From JAXGPP01 sp964436865 (GTDB taxonomy: Bacteria > Planctomycetota > Planctomycetia > Pirellulales > Thermoguttaceae), in assembly GCA_964436865.1 (NCBI GenBank), contig CAYTFK010000022.1, positions 1-41,953 of the forward strand: a stretch of 41,953 bases of DNA, in the 5' to 3' direction. A model generated the notes under the pieces. That model was given only the letters and a program-made list of their open reading frames with translations. It was not told where the DNA came from and made no database searches. A program made the translations under genes and the position numbers. Of the stretch, positions 1-7,840 are shown in pieces (position 1 is the stretch's first letter; each line of letters opens with the position of its first letter).

Positions 1-39
1 TCCGTGCGGGACGAGGTTCGGACGGATTGGAAACGTTGG

Positions 40-519
40 TCATAGTCTCAGAATATAGACATGGTCGCAGCGTGGCGATCGGCACGGCTGGTTCAGCGGC
101 ACGAATCCATAGGCCTCGTAGAGCCGCACGGCTTCCCTGAGCGCGGAGTGCGTTTCCAGGCAGATATCGACGAAGCCCAATTCCCTCGCCTTGGCCAACA
201 TCCGCTCCAGCAAGGCGCGTCCCAGCCCCAGCCCTCGGACGTCGGGCCGGAGGTACATCTTCCTTAATTCCACCCGTTCCGGATTGAGCGGCCTCAACCC
301 CGCGCTGCCCACGATCTTGCCGTCGGCGTCCAATGCCACCTCGAAATAGCCGCCGGCGCGGAAGTAGTTGGCCTCGATGTCTTTCAGATCGGCATCCGTA
401 CCGTTGGGATCCGGTTTCAATCCGTGCTCTTCAAGCGCCGGAAACACAACGGCCTGGATGGCCGGGATATCGGTGTTGGCGGCCCGGCGGATTGTAAACG
501 GCGGAGGTACTTGCGACAT
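40..519 (-). CDS. GNAT family N-acetyltransferase
   Basis: Predicted cytoplasmic acetyl-CoA-dependent N-acetyltransferase of about 159 aa, the normal size for a single GNAT domain. The acetyl-CoA-binding motif A is visible at residues 95-100 (RGLGLG) within a beta-strand/helix pattern, preceded by the strand ELRKMYL and followed by a C-terminal ETHSALREAVRLYEAYGF segment typical of the family. The ATG at 519 is preferred because the domain begins right after it (FTIRRA); the same frame extends to 576 but adds only low-complexity, non-conserved residues. The substrate cannot be told from sequence; related planctomycete and proteobacterial proteins are annotated only as GNAT. It is divergent from the HDOD gene. 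The family is certain, the substrate unknown. Confidence 0.88.
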   Translation of the reverse strand: MSQVPPPFTIRRAANTDIPAIQAVVFPALEEHGLKPDPNGTDADLKDIEANYFRAGGYFEVALDADGKIVGSAGLRPLNPERVELRKMYLRPDVRGLGLGRALLERMLAKARELGFVDICLETHSALREAVRLYEAYGFVPLNQPCRSPRCDHVYILRL

Positions 520-853
520 GGCTGGCAGGTGAAATCGGAGAAAACGCGAATGGGCTGATCTTCGGGTTGAACACACAATGGGGCAAACGCGACGAGCCTG
601 GTTTCAGGCCGGAAGAGTCGGCCAGTGCGGCACATTCAGCCACGGCACCCAGATAACCACCCGATTGTACGGTTCTGTCCGCCGGCCGTCGAGGCGTTCA
701 TCCCCGCCATCGGAACCTCCACCGTGGCTCCGACTTCTTCCCCATGCGCATGCTAGAGTTTCGATATCGAGACCGCCGCTCAACGGCTGCCTCAAGACCG
801 TCCGGTGCTGTTGGTCCGGTCGGGCCGGAGAACGCGTTCCCATACAGCGTCCT
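520..853. other. Divergent intergenic region
   Basis: This is the upstream region of both the acetyltransferase (leftward) and the HDOD gene (rightward). The only signal I can point to is an extended -10-like box, TGCTAGAGT at 751-759, on the plus strand without a convincing -35. The HDOD frame stays open back to 578, but that extension is arginine- and proline-rich and looks non-coding. No RNA gene or repeat was recognised. Confidence 0.4.
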
Positions 854-2449
854 ATGAATCAGCCCGCCGACACGCTTGACCGCCTGGTCTCCAACGCTGG
901 ACAACTCTTCAGCCTGCCGGCCGTCGCGGTGCGCGTCCTCGAACTGGCCGACAACCCCACTGTTGATGCCCATGCCCTGAAAGAGTGCCTGGAGCACGAC
1001 CCTGCGCTGGCCACGAAAGTGCTCAGGGTAGTGAACAGCTCACTCTTCGGCCTCACCCGGAGCGTCTCGGACCTTAACCAGGCCCTCGCTCTGCTGGGAA
1101 CCAAGCCACTGAAGATGCTCGTCCTGGGTTTCAGCCTGCCCGGCGAGTTGTTCAGCGGGATCGCCGCCGACGCGCTGGCCCGCTACTGGCGGCACACGCT
1201 CGTCAAGGCGGTCGCCGCACGAGAATTGGCCGAGACCATGTGGCGGCAACCGGGCGACGAGGCATTCCTCGCCGGCCTGCTCCAGGATTTGGGCATGCTC
1301 CTGTTGTTGCAGCAGCTTGGCGAACCCTACGCCCGCTTCGTCGACCGCGTGGCTGCTGAGGGGCGTGACCTGCTGGCGATCGAGCGGCGGACGCTTGGTT
1401 TCGACCACACTACGCTCACCGCCCGGTTGCTCGAACACTGGCAGCTTCCGGCAAGCCTGGTGGCGGCAGTCGAGGGAACCGCGCCGGTTCCGCTGACAGC
1501 CGCAAGATCTCATTGCCCGGCCGACCTGCTCCATCTCGCCGAACTGTTCGCGAGGCTGCTCGGCGATGAGCAACCGGGAGTGCTCGGCGCGTTGCTCCAG
1601 TCGGGAGCGGCTCACGGCCTCACGCAGCACGAGGTGGACTTGCTCGCCGCCGACCTCGGAGAAAAAGTCAAGAACCTCGCCGATGTCCTTTCGGTTCGCC
1701 TGCCCGAAGGGACCGATCATCGCGAGTTGCTGCTGCGGGCCTACCGACAACTGGCCGACGCAGCCGAGCAGGTTGCGATGGAACTGATCGACGGCGGACC
1801 GGCGCTCGATGGGGGCGAGGAGCAGCGACTGCTCAGCGCCCTGGAGGGGCTAGTCCGTTCACCGGCCCGGATGATCAGCCGGCCGCGTCACGAAACCATG
1901 ACGGGCACTCGCGCAGCGGGGGTCGGAACGCTGGCGGCAGAGCCATCTGCCGTGGGTCCGGTTGCCGCCGTGGCCGATCCCGGCGTCGAAGGGCGACTTG
2001 CCGACGCCGTGGCCACCTGCCGGCTTTCCCGCTGCGCGCTGAGTTTGATGCTCGTTCAGTTGGAAGGCGCCGATGAGCTGGTTCTCCGCTACGGATTGGA
2101 CGGTTTTCAGCGGCTTCAACGTTCGCTGGAATCCGTTTGCCGCAGCGTCGACCAGCCGGGCGCCTCGGTGTGGCCGTACGGCGAATCGGGCTGCGCCGTA
2201 ATCCTGCCCGACTGCGATCGCCGGGCTGCCGTGCAACTCGCGCAGCAGCTCTTGGGTCGGACCCGCCAACCCGGCTTCCACCAGCCCCGGCCGGGCCAGC
2301 CTCCAGTCCGCCTCAGCATCGGCCTGGCCACGGTCGCGCTGCCCCCGAAGAACTTTCCGCCCGGCGATCTGCTGTCGGCTGCCGCCCGCTGCCTTTACGG
2401 CTCCCACGCCTCCGGCGGCGGCGTCGTCAAGAGCATCGAAATCTACTGA
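854..2449 (+). CDS. HDOD-domain protein with degenerate GGDEF-like C-terminus
   Basis: Probable cytoplasmic signalling protein of 531 aa. Residues about 12-230 form an HDOD domain (SLPAVAVRVLELADNP, then DPALATKVLRVVNSSLFG and an SVSDLNQALALLG segment), a metal-free relative of HD phosphohydrolases used in two-component, c-di-GMP and motility signalling. Residues about 380-531 resemble a GGDEF domain in length and strand order (RCALSLMLVQLEGADEL, then VRLSIGLATV), but the signature loop reads YGESGCAVI at 442-450, so the GG(D/E)EF catalytic residues are missing and cyclase activity is unlikely. The ATG at 854 was chosen because HDOD similarity begins directly after it; no good Shine-Dalgarno site is present. 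The gene stands alone, and its partner is unknown. The HDOD call is strong; the GGDEF relationship is an inference from the pattern. Confidence 0.85.
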   Translation: MNQPADTLDRLVSNAGQLFSLPAVAVRVLELADNPTVDAHALKECLEHDPALATKVLRVVNSSLFGLTRSVSDLNQALALLGTKPLKMLVLGFSLPGELFSGIAADALARYWRHTLVKAVAARELAETMWRQPGDEAFLAGLLQDLGMLLLLQQLGEPYARFVDRVAAEGRDLLAIERRTLGFDHTTLTARLLEHWQLPASLVAAVEGTAPVPLTAARSHCPADLLHLAELFARLLGDEQPGVLGALLQSGAAHGLTQHEVDLLAADLGEKVKNLADVLSVRLPEGTDHRELLLRAYRQLADAAEQVAMELIDGGPALDGGEEQRLLSALEGLVRSPARMISRPRHETMTGTRAAGVGTLAAEPSAVGPVAAVADPGVEGRLADAVATCRLSRCALSLMLVQLEGADELVLRYGLDGFQRLQRSLESVCRSVDQPGASVWPYGESGCAVILPDCDRRAAVQLAQQLLGRTRQPGFHQPRPGQPPVRLSIGLATVALPPKNFPPGDLLSAAARCLYGSHASGGGVVKSIEIY

Positions 2450-2623
2450 CGCGACAATGACGCCGCCTGCGGCGAAGGCGGTCTCCCCCCAGGTCTTCGG
2501 GTGTGCGTCAGGCGTTAGAATACCGTGGGGCCACGTCGCCGGTCTCACGATCTGGCGGCCATGCACGCGCGAGCCGCAACAACAAAGAACACTGCTTCCT
2601 GCCAACCGAGCGGAGCTTGACCG

Positions 2624-3640
2624 ATGAAAAACCGGCAGATTGTGTTGGCCGCGCGGCCGGAGGGTGTGCCGAAGGAGTCGGATTTCCGATTGGTCGAGAC
2701 GGATGTGCCCTCGTTGACGGAGGGACAGTTTCTCGTCCATACCGGCTACCTGTCTGTCGACCCGTACATGCGTGGCCGTATGAGTGAGATGGAATCGTAC
2801 GCCGACCCGGTCGGACTGGGCGAAGTCATGGTTGGCGGCGCAGTCGGCAGGATCATCGAGTCGCGTCACCCTGACTACAATCCCGGCGACGTGGTTGTGG
2901 GCTACTGGGGCTGGCAGGAATACGCGGTTTCCGAAGGCCAGGGGATCGAACGGTTCGACGAATCGCTCGCCTCAATTTCCGCCGCTTTGGGAGTGCTTGG
3001 GATGCCGGGCATGACGGCCTACTTCGGGCTGCTCGACATCGGCCGGCCCAAAGCGGGCGAGACCGTGTTCATTTCCGGCGCGGCGGGTGCAGTTGGTTCC
3101 GTGGTCGGACAAATCGCCAAGATCAAAGGATGCCGGGCCGTCGGCTCCGCCGGTTCCCCGGCGAAGGTCGATCTGCTGCTTGACGAATTGGGCTTCGATG
3201 CGGCATTCAACTACAAGGAGACTCGGGCCTACGCTGAAAAGCTCCAAGAGCTTTGCCCGGAGGGAGTCGACATCTATTTTGACAACACCGGAGGGCCGAT
3301 GACCGACGCCGTGTTCACTCGGCTCAACGTTCACGCACGGGTGGTGGTGTGCGGTCAGATCGACCAATACAATGCCACCCGGCCTCCACGCGGTCCTCGG
3401 CTGCTGTGGCACCTGATCGTCAAACGGGCGCGGGCGGAGGGATTTCTTGTCTTCGACTACGCTCATCGCTACCGCGAGGCTCAGGAGCAACTTGCCGGAT
3501 GGATCAAGGCGGGTCGCATCGAGTACCGCGAAACCATAACGGATGGACTGGAGAATGCCCCGCGGGCGTTCATCGGGCTGTTCCAGGGAGAGAATCTCGG
3601 CAAACAACTTGTCCGGGTATCGATGGCAGAGAGGGGGTAG
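2624..3640 (+). CDS. NADP-dependent MDR oxidoreductase (CurA/LTB4 dehydrogenase-like)
   Basis: A 338-aa medium-chain dehydrogenase/reductase of the zinc-free leukotriene-B4 12-hydroxydehydrogenase/CurA group, which reduces alpha,beta-unsaturated carbonyls with NADPH in the cytoplasm. The family N-terminus is clear (SVDPYMRGRM at 44-53), the nucleotide-binding glycine motif is AAGAVGSVVG at 153-162, and GMPGMTAYFGL at 126-136 matches the conserved segment before it. No structural-zinc cysteine cluster is seen, as expected for this subgroup. Length equals the family norm. The ATG at 2624 starts the conserved first strand. It is followed 93 bp later by the PQQ-like gene on the same strand, with no evident functional link. 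Confidence 0.9.
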   Translation: MKNRQIVLAARPEGVPKESDFRLVETDVPSLTEGQFLVHTGYLSVDPYMRGRMSEMESYADPVGLGEVMVGGAVGRIIESRHPDYNPGDVVVGYWGWQEYAVSEGQGIERFDESLASISAALGVLGMPGMTAYFGLLDIGRPKAGETVFISGAAGAVGSVVGQIAKIKGCRAVGSAGSPAKVDLLLDELGFDAAFNYKETRAYAEKLQELCPEGVDIYFDNTGGPMTDAVFTRLNVHARVVVCGQIDQYNATRPPRGPRLLWHLIVKRARAEGFLVFDYAHRYREAQEQLAGWIKAGRIEYRETITDGLENAPRAFIGLFQGENLGKQLVRVSMAERG

Positions 3641-3733
3641 GCCGGAAAAGCGTGGGAAGGGGGGTTGTTTCGTCGCGCATCGGCAGTTTCAATGCCTCTG
3701 ATTTCCCCGCCCTCGACCACGAAGGACCTGCCC

Positions 3734-5023
3734 ATGCCTCGACACTGCCGGACAGTCTCGCCAAGCCTCTTGGCCCTCGTATGCCTGACGACGATTCTCT
3801 GCGACTCCGCACGCTCATCCGATTGGTTGCGGTTCCGCGGCCCGGGCGGCCAGGGAAAGGCCGAGGCTGAGAACCTGCCGGTCACTTGGGACGACGAGAC
3901 GAACATCGTTTGGAAGCAAGCGCTTCCCGGCCCCGGAACGTCGAGCCCCATCGTCGTAGGTTCGCGGGTGTTTGTGACCTGCTACTCGGGATATGGGCTA
4001 TCAGTCGACAATCCGGGCGAGATGAGTGATCTGGTGCGTCACGTAGTGTGCCTGGACCGCAAGACGGGGCAGATCGAATGGTCAAAGCCATTCCCGGCGA
4101 AACAACCCGAATCGGCCTATCGTTCGGGCAACGACTCGCGTCACGGCTATGCGTCGAGCACACCGGCTAGCGATGGCCGGCGGCTCTACGTGTTTTTCGG
4201 AACCTCAGGGGTGCTGTGTCTGGATCTCGAAGGCGAAGTCATCTGGCATCGCGAAGTGGGCTCCGGTACGCACGGCTGGGGCTCAGCCACCTCGCCGTTG
4301 CTGTACGAGAACCTGGTGATCGTCAACGCCAGCATCGAGAGTCAGTCGCTCGTCGCTCTTGACAAGGCAACTGGCCGCGAGGTTTGGCGGGCCGAGGGGA
4401 TTGGGCGTTGCTGGGCTTCGCCGATGCTGGTCGAAGTAGATGGCACGCCCGAAGTGGTGCTCAATGTTCCCCAACGGCTTACGGCCTACGATCCCAAGTC
4501 GGGCGAAGAGCTATGGCACTGTCAGGGGATCCCCGACGGCTATTTGTGCCCGAGCGTGATCTCCCATAATGGCATCGTCTATGCCACGGGAGGCCGCAAG
4601 AATACCACCATCGCCGTCCGCGCCGGCGGCCGCGGCGACGTCTCCAACTCACACGTGCTTTGGAGGGCTGACAAAGGCTCGAACGTCTCATCACTGGTGT
4701 ACGTCGATGGCCGGCTCTACGGGTATCATGAGTCGCGCGGCACGGCATACTGCCTCGATGCGCAGACCGGCGAGCCCGTCTTCGAGGAACGGCTGGATCC
4801 CCGGCCAGGCTTGATCTACTCCTCGGCACTGGCGGCCGACGGCAAGCTCTACGGCGTGTCGCAGAACAACGGCACCTATGTGCTAGCTGCAAGCCCAAAG
4901 TTCGCGCAACTCGCTGTCAACGTGTTCGCCAACGACTCCACACGGGCCAATGCCTCGATCGCGGTCTCCGAAAACCAGTTGCTGCTGCGCACCGACAAGG
5001 CGATCTACTGCATCGGCAAGTGA
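3734..5023 (+). CDS. Secreted PQQ-like (BamB-type) beta-propeller protein
   Basis: A 429-aa exported protein. Residues 1 to about 28 form a signal peptide (basic start, then LLALVCLTTIL). The mature part starts with the DWLRFRGPGGQGK pattern that marks a planctomycete family of PQQ-like repeat proteins, followed by blades such as GTSSPIVVGSRVFV, LYVFFGTSGVLCLDLEGEV and LYGYHESRGTAYCLDAQTGE, each a strand-turn-strand with an A/D-x-x-T/S-G-x-x-x-W or related tail. It is expected to fold as a seven- or eight-bladed propeller in the periplasm. No catalytic PQQ dehydrogenase residues are evident, so a binding or scaffold role is likelier than redox catalysis. The ATG at 3734 is chosen over an upstream in-frame ATG at 3665 because it places the signal peptide at the N-terminus. 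Confidence 0.87.
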   Translation: MPRHCRTVSPSLLALVCLTTILCDSARSSDWLRFRGPGGQGKAEAENLPVTWDDETNIVWKQALPGPGTSSPIVVGSRVFVTCYSGYGLSVDNPGEMSDLVRHVVCLDRKTGQIEWSKPFPAKQPESAYRSGNDSRHGYASSTPASDGRRLYVFFGTSGVLCLDLEGEVIWHREVGSGTHGWGSATSPLLYENLVIVNASIESQSLVALDKATGREVWRAEGIGRCWASPMLVEVDGTPEVVLNVPQRLTAYDPKSGEELWHCQGIPDGYLCPSVISHNGIVYATGGRKNTTIAVRAGGRGDVSNSHVLWRADKGSNVSSLVYVDGRLYGYHESRGTAYCLDAQTGEPVFEERLDPRPGLIYSSALAADGKLYGVSQNNGTYVLAASPKFAQLAVNVFANDSTRANASIAVSENQLLLRTDKAIYCIGK

Positions 5024-5364
5024 CGGCCCCTACCGCGTAATCTCCTTCCGCGGGCATAAGATGAGTCCGCGATGGGCCTTGATGATTTTGGGCTGCCTGC
5101 GTTGAGCATTGCTCCGACTGGCGCGGGGGGAGGCTGACGGCCGCCCAACGAAAGCATAGCCGCGAACTGGCTAATGTACTGGACTGCCAGCCCGAAAATG
5201 GTACATTGGCAAGTGGCGCAGCCGCCACTGGGTGGTTCTTTTTGCCTGTCCGGGCTGTCTTTGTACGCCAGGCGGGCCGGGAACCAAGGCGAGGGAGTAT
5301 CAGACCCAGTCTTTCCCGGTCGAGAACGTCGGGCCCTCGCCACGGTCAATTACGGAACCATTTT
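5024..5364. other. Intergenic region upstream of infA
   Basis: It contains a stem-loop with 10-bp arms at 5170-5179 and 5201-5210 (core AATGTAC / GTACATT), and a 6-bp GC-rich hairpin (GTGGCG, loop CAGC, CGCCAC) followed at a distance by a five-T run, which could be a weak terminator for the PQQ-like gene. One copy of a dispersed 21-nt repeat lies at 5312-5332. No ORF in this stretch looks real. Confidence 0.4.
5312..5332 (+). repeat. Dispersed 21-nt repeat, copy 1
   Basis: The 21 bases here match the copy at 33358-33378 at 20 of 21 positions; the shared core is CCCGGTCGAGAACGTCGG here and CCCGTTCGAGAACGTCGG there. Both copies lie on the plus strand upstream of a plus-strand gene (33 nt before infA, 73 nt before the cupin gene). 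The function is unknown. Confidence 0.6.
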
Positions 5365-5583
5365 ATGCCGAAAGAGAAAGCACTTGAACTTGAAGGAGTA
5401 GTAACGGAGGCGCTGGCGAATACGCGGTTCCGCGTCCAACTGGACAGCGGACACAGTGTGATAGCTCATGTCGCTGGCCGTATGCGGAAGCACTTCATCC
5501 GCATCGTCCCGGGCGACCGGGTCAGGGTAGAACTGTCTCCCTACGACCTCACTAAGGGGCGTATCACCTTCCGCGAGCGGTAA
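5365..5583 (+). CDS. infA: Translation initiation factor IF-1
   Basis: A 72-aa protein that matches bacterial IF-1 throughout and has its standard length. It binds the ribosomal A site on the 30S subunit and helps IF-2 and IF-3 in start-site selection. The OB-fold is visible as five strands: the ALELEGVVTEALANTRFRVQ start, the GHSVIAHVAGRMRKHFIRI middle with the RNA-binding basic patch, the PGDRVRVELSPYDLTKGRI segment and the TFRER tail. The ATG at 5365 gives the canonical MPKEK start. Only a weak Shine-Dalgarno (GGAACC) precedes it. In this window it is not linked to ribosomal protein genes, suggesting stand-alone transcription from the 341-bp region upstream. Confidence 0.97.
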   Translation: MPKEKALELEGVVTEALANTRFRVQLDSGHSVIAHVAGRMRKHFIRIVPGDRVRVELSPYDLTKGRITFRER

Positions 5584-5938
5584 TCCATCGGCCGGCTTTC
5601 CGCTGGACTGTCGAGCGGGAACCGCACCCCTCCTTCCTCTTCTTCCAACCCCTCTTCAGGCAGCAATGCCATTTCCGGCTCAGGGTCTGCGCCTTGTTGA
5701 TGCAGTGTCTCGCAGTCACTGTCGCCACCGGTCTCGCGGATACGCGCCATCTTCCATGCATCACTGACGATTTCTCGCAATATCCGGGCCCCGGCTGCGA
5801 ACAAAGAAGTGCGGCATTCTACGGGTCCCATTGGGCCTCCATCCCACCCGGCGGGATCGCGGCAAGCCGACACATCCGCGAAGTGTTTCAAAGCGGCGTG
5901 TACGCCGCGCACAAGCCACACGCACCAGGAGAGCGAGC
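5584..5938. other. Intergenic region, nothing recognised
   Basis: 355 bp between infA and the first secreted paralogue. Short antisense frames are open here but have no start-site signal or recognisable protein motif. The only clear element is the Shine-Dalgarno AGGAGAG at its right end, which decides the start of the next gene. Confidence 0.4.
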
Positions 5939-7672
5939 ATGCTGAGAAGAGCGACCTGGCTATTTCTGACATCCGTGGCAATTGCCTCGCCGTGGACAAG
6001 TGTCTGGGCGGGCGAATCCGGGGAAGCCAAGGCCTTGGCTGTCGCATCGTTTGCCGGCTACAACGCCGCGCGGACCGATGTCGACTTCTTGGGCAGGATC
6101 TCCAGCAATCCGGAATTGGTCGCCGGGCTGGAGTTCCTGATCCAGATGGCCACGGGCGGGGCTGGCCTGGAAGGTCTCGATAAGGACCGGCCCTGGGGCG
6201 TGGTGGTAAAGACCGATCCGGCAGCGGCAGAAGCCGGCCAACTCGACCCGAAGCGACTCATAGGGGGTTATGCTTTCTTGCCGGTCACCGATCTCGACAA
6301 GCTGCTCGGTGGATTCAGAGGCGTGATTGGCACGCCGGAGAAAGAGGACGGCTTTGTAGTGGTGCGTCAGAGCGGAGGTCCAGCGAATTATATCAAGGAG
6401 GTCGGCGGATGGGCGTTTGTGGCCAATGACCGGAAATGGCTCGCCGACTTGCCAGAAAACCCGTTGACTCTCCTTGGCGAGTTGGCTCAGGAATACGACC
6501 TGGCAGTGTCGTTCGACCTGGCCGCCCTTCCGGAGAACATCCGCGAAAGAGCGATCGCCAAGGCTAAAGCCGATGCCAGCCGCGAACTGGTGCAGAAGCC
6601 TGGCGAAGCCGACGAGGAATTCGCGGCTCGGAAGGTAGTCACTCAGCAGGTGCTGCGAATCGCAAGCATTGCTGTCCGCGAGTTGGAGCATGTCACTTTG
6701 GGCTGGGTGCTTGATGCGGAGTCGGGCAAGACGCATCTCGACGTCTCGGTGACGGCGCGAGGCGACACCGGCGCCGCTGGATGGTTTGCCAGACTGGAGC
6801 GCACGAAAAGCAATTTCTCCGGTTTCCTCATGCCGGACGCTGCCATCTCGGGAAACTGGAGTGTCGAGTTCGGCAAGGCCAACAGCGACGAACTGTCGGC
6901 CGTAATCGATGCGTTACGGAGCAAGGCCATTGGCGATATCGAGAGCCAGAACAAGTCATTTGAGGAGCAAGAACTGGCGAAGAAGCTCGTCAACAATCTG
7001 CTCGACGTGGCCCAGAGCACGCTGGCCACGGGCCGTTTCGACGGCGGCATGGTCGCCCGGCTCGATGCCGGCGCGGTGACGCTGGCCAGCGGCAAGTACG
7101 TGGCCGAGGGTGAGAAGATTGATGCAACCATCAAGGAAGTGGTGGCGACGGTCGGCAAGTACGAACCGGCCATCATCGAACAGCTCGTCAAGCTCGATGC
7201 TGCCGAACATAGCGGAGTGAAATTCCATACGCTCACGCTTCCGGTGACTGACGAAACCGAGAATCGTGAGCACATCGAGCGGATGTTCGGTTCGGCGATC
7301 GACGTGGTCGTCGGCGTCGGGCCTGAGAGCGTGTACACCGCCATTGGGCGCGGTGCTCTGGGAACGCTCCAGGAACTGATCGACAGGTCGAAAGAAAATG
7401 CCGCCAGAACGGTCGCCCCACTGGAGTTCTCGCTGGACGTCAGGCAACTGGCAGCCTTTCTGGCCGAATACGGCGGCGGCGAGGCCGAACGGCAGCAGGC
7501 TCGGAAACTGGCCGGCGTACTTGACGAAATCGAGGGTGAGAAGGATCGGATCACGGTGACTGCAGGCCCCATTCCGCAGGGCGTCAAGCTGCGGTTGGAT
7601 ATTGATGAGGGAATCCTCAAAGCCCTTGGCGTTCTCGCCCGGCAACAGCAAACGGGGCAGCGAGCCAATTGA
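5939..7672 (+). CDS. Secreted protein of unknown function, tandem paralogue A
   Basis: 577 aa, with a signal peptide of about 24 residues ending VWA before GESGEA, so probably periplasmic or surface-located. I do not recognise a named domain. It is clearly paralogous to the next gene: shared blocks are F-x-GY near residues 38-41, KDRPWGVVVKTD, YAFLPVTDLDKLLGG, EHSGVKFHTLTLPV, AIDVVVGVGPESVYTAIG and a C-terminal strand ending in a KLRLDIDEGILKALG motif. Charged helices predominate between the blocks. The ATG at 5939 is chosen for the AGGAGAG site 7 nt upstream and for the signal peptide; an upstream in-frame extension is arginine-rich and unlikely. The stop is 168 bp before paralogue B, which seems to have its own promoter. 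Confidence 0.82.
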   Translation: MLRRATWLFLTSVAIASPWTSVWAGESGEAKALAVASFAGYNAARTDVDFLGRISSNPELVAGLEFLIQMATGGAGLEGLDKDRPWGVVVKTDPAAAEAGQLDPKRLIGGYAFLPVTDLDKLLGGFRGVIGTPEKEDGFVVVRQSGGPANYIKEVGGWAFVANDRKWLADLPENPLTLLGELAQEYDLAVSFDLAALPENIRERAIAKAKADASRELVQKPGEADEEFAARKVVTQQVLRIASIAVRELEHVTLGWVLDAESGKTHLDVSVTARGDTGAAGWFARLERTKSNFSGFLMPDAAISGNWSVEFGKANSDELSAVIDALRSKAIGDIESQNKSFEEQELAKKLVNNLLDVAQSTLATGRFDGGMVARLDAGAVTLASGKYVAEGEKIDATIKEVVATVGKYEPAIIEQLVKLDAAEHSGVKFHTLTLPVTDETENREHIERMFGSAIDVVVGVGPESVYTAIGRGALGTLQELIDRSKENAARTVAPLEFSLDVRQLAAFLAEYGGGEAERQQARKLAGVLDEIEGEKDRITVTAGPIPQGVKLRLDIDEGILKALGVLARQQQTGQRAN

Positions 7673-7723
7673 AAAGCCCTGCAGGCAATCCGGACTCTTG
7701 AAGCGTGCCCCCTGCCGTCCCCG

Positions 7724-7752
7724 CTGGCAAGACTTGGGGGGGGCCCTATAAT
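7724..7752 (+). promoter_or_regulatory. Putative sigma70-type promoter for paralogue B
   Basis: A perfect TATAAT lies at 7747-7752, with CTGGCA at 7724-7729 as a 4/6 -35 box and a 17-bp spacer. Transcription would start near 7759, giving a leader of about 80 nt before the ATG at 7841. It is found in an otherwise GC-rich stretch, which makes the TATAAT conspicuous. Confidence 0.5.
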
Positions 7753-7840
7753 TTCGCCAACGCTCGTCGCGCGTCGGTTCGAGGGGCGACCGTGGAACAG
7801 GAATCGGCTCAGGAACACATCCGGGTAAGGAGCTAAGACG

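Noticed and set aside
5541..6047. Minus-strand frame between infA and paralogue A
   Set aside because: It overlaps infA and the paralogue start, lacks a ribosome site, and its sequence is low complexity (glutamate runs) without family resemblance.
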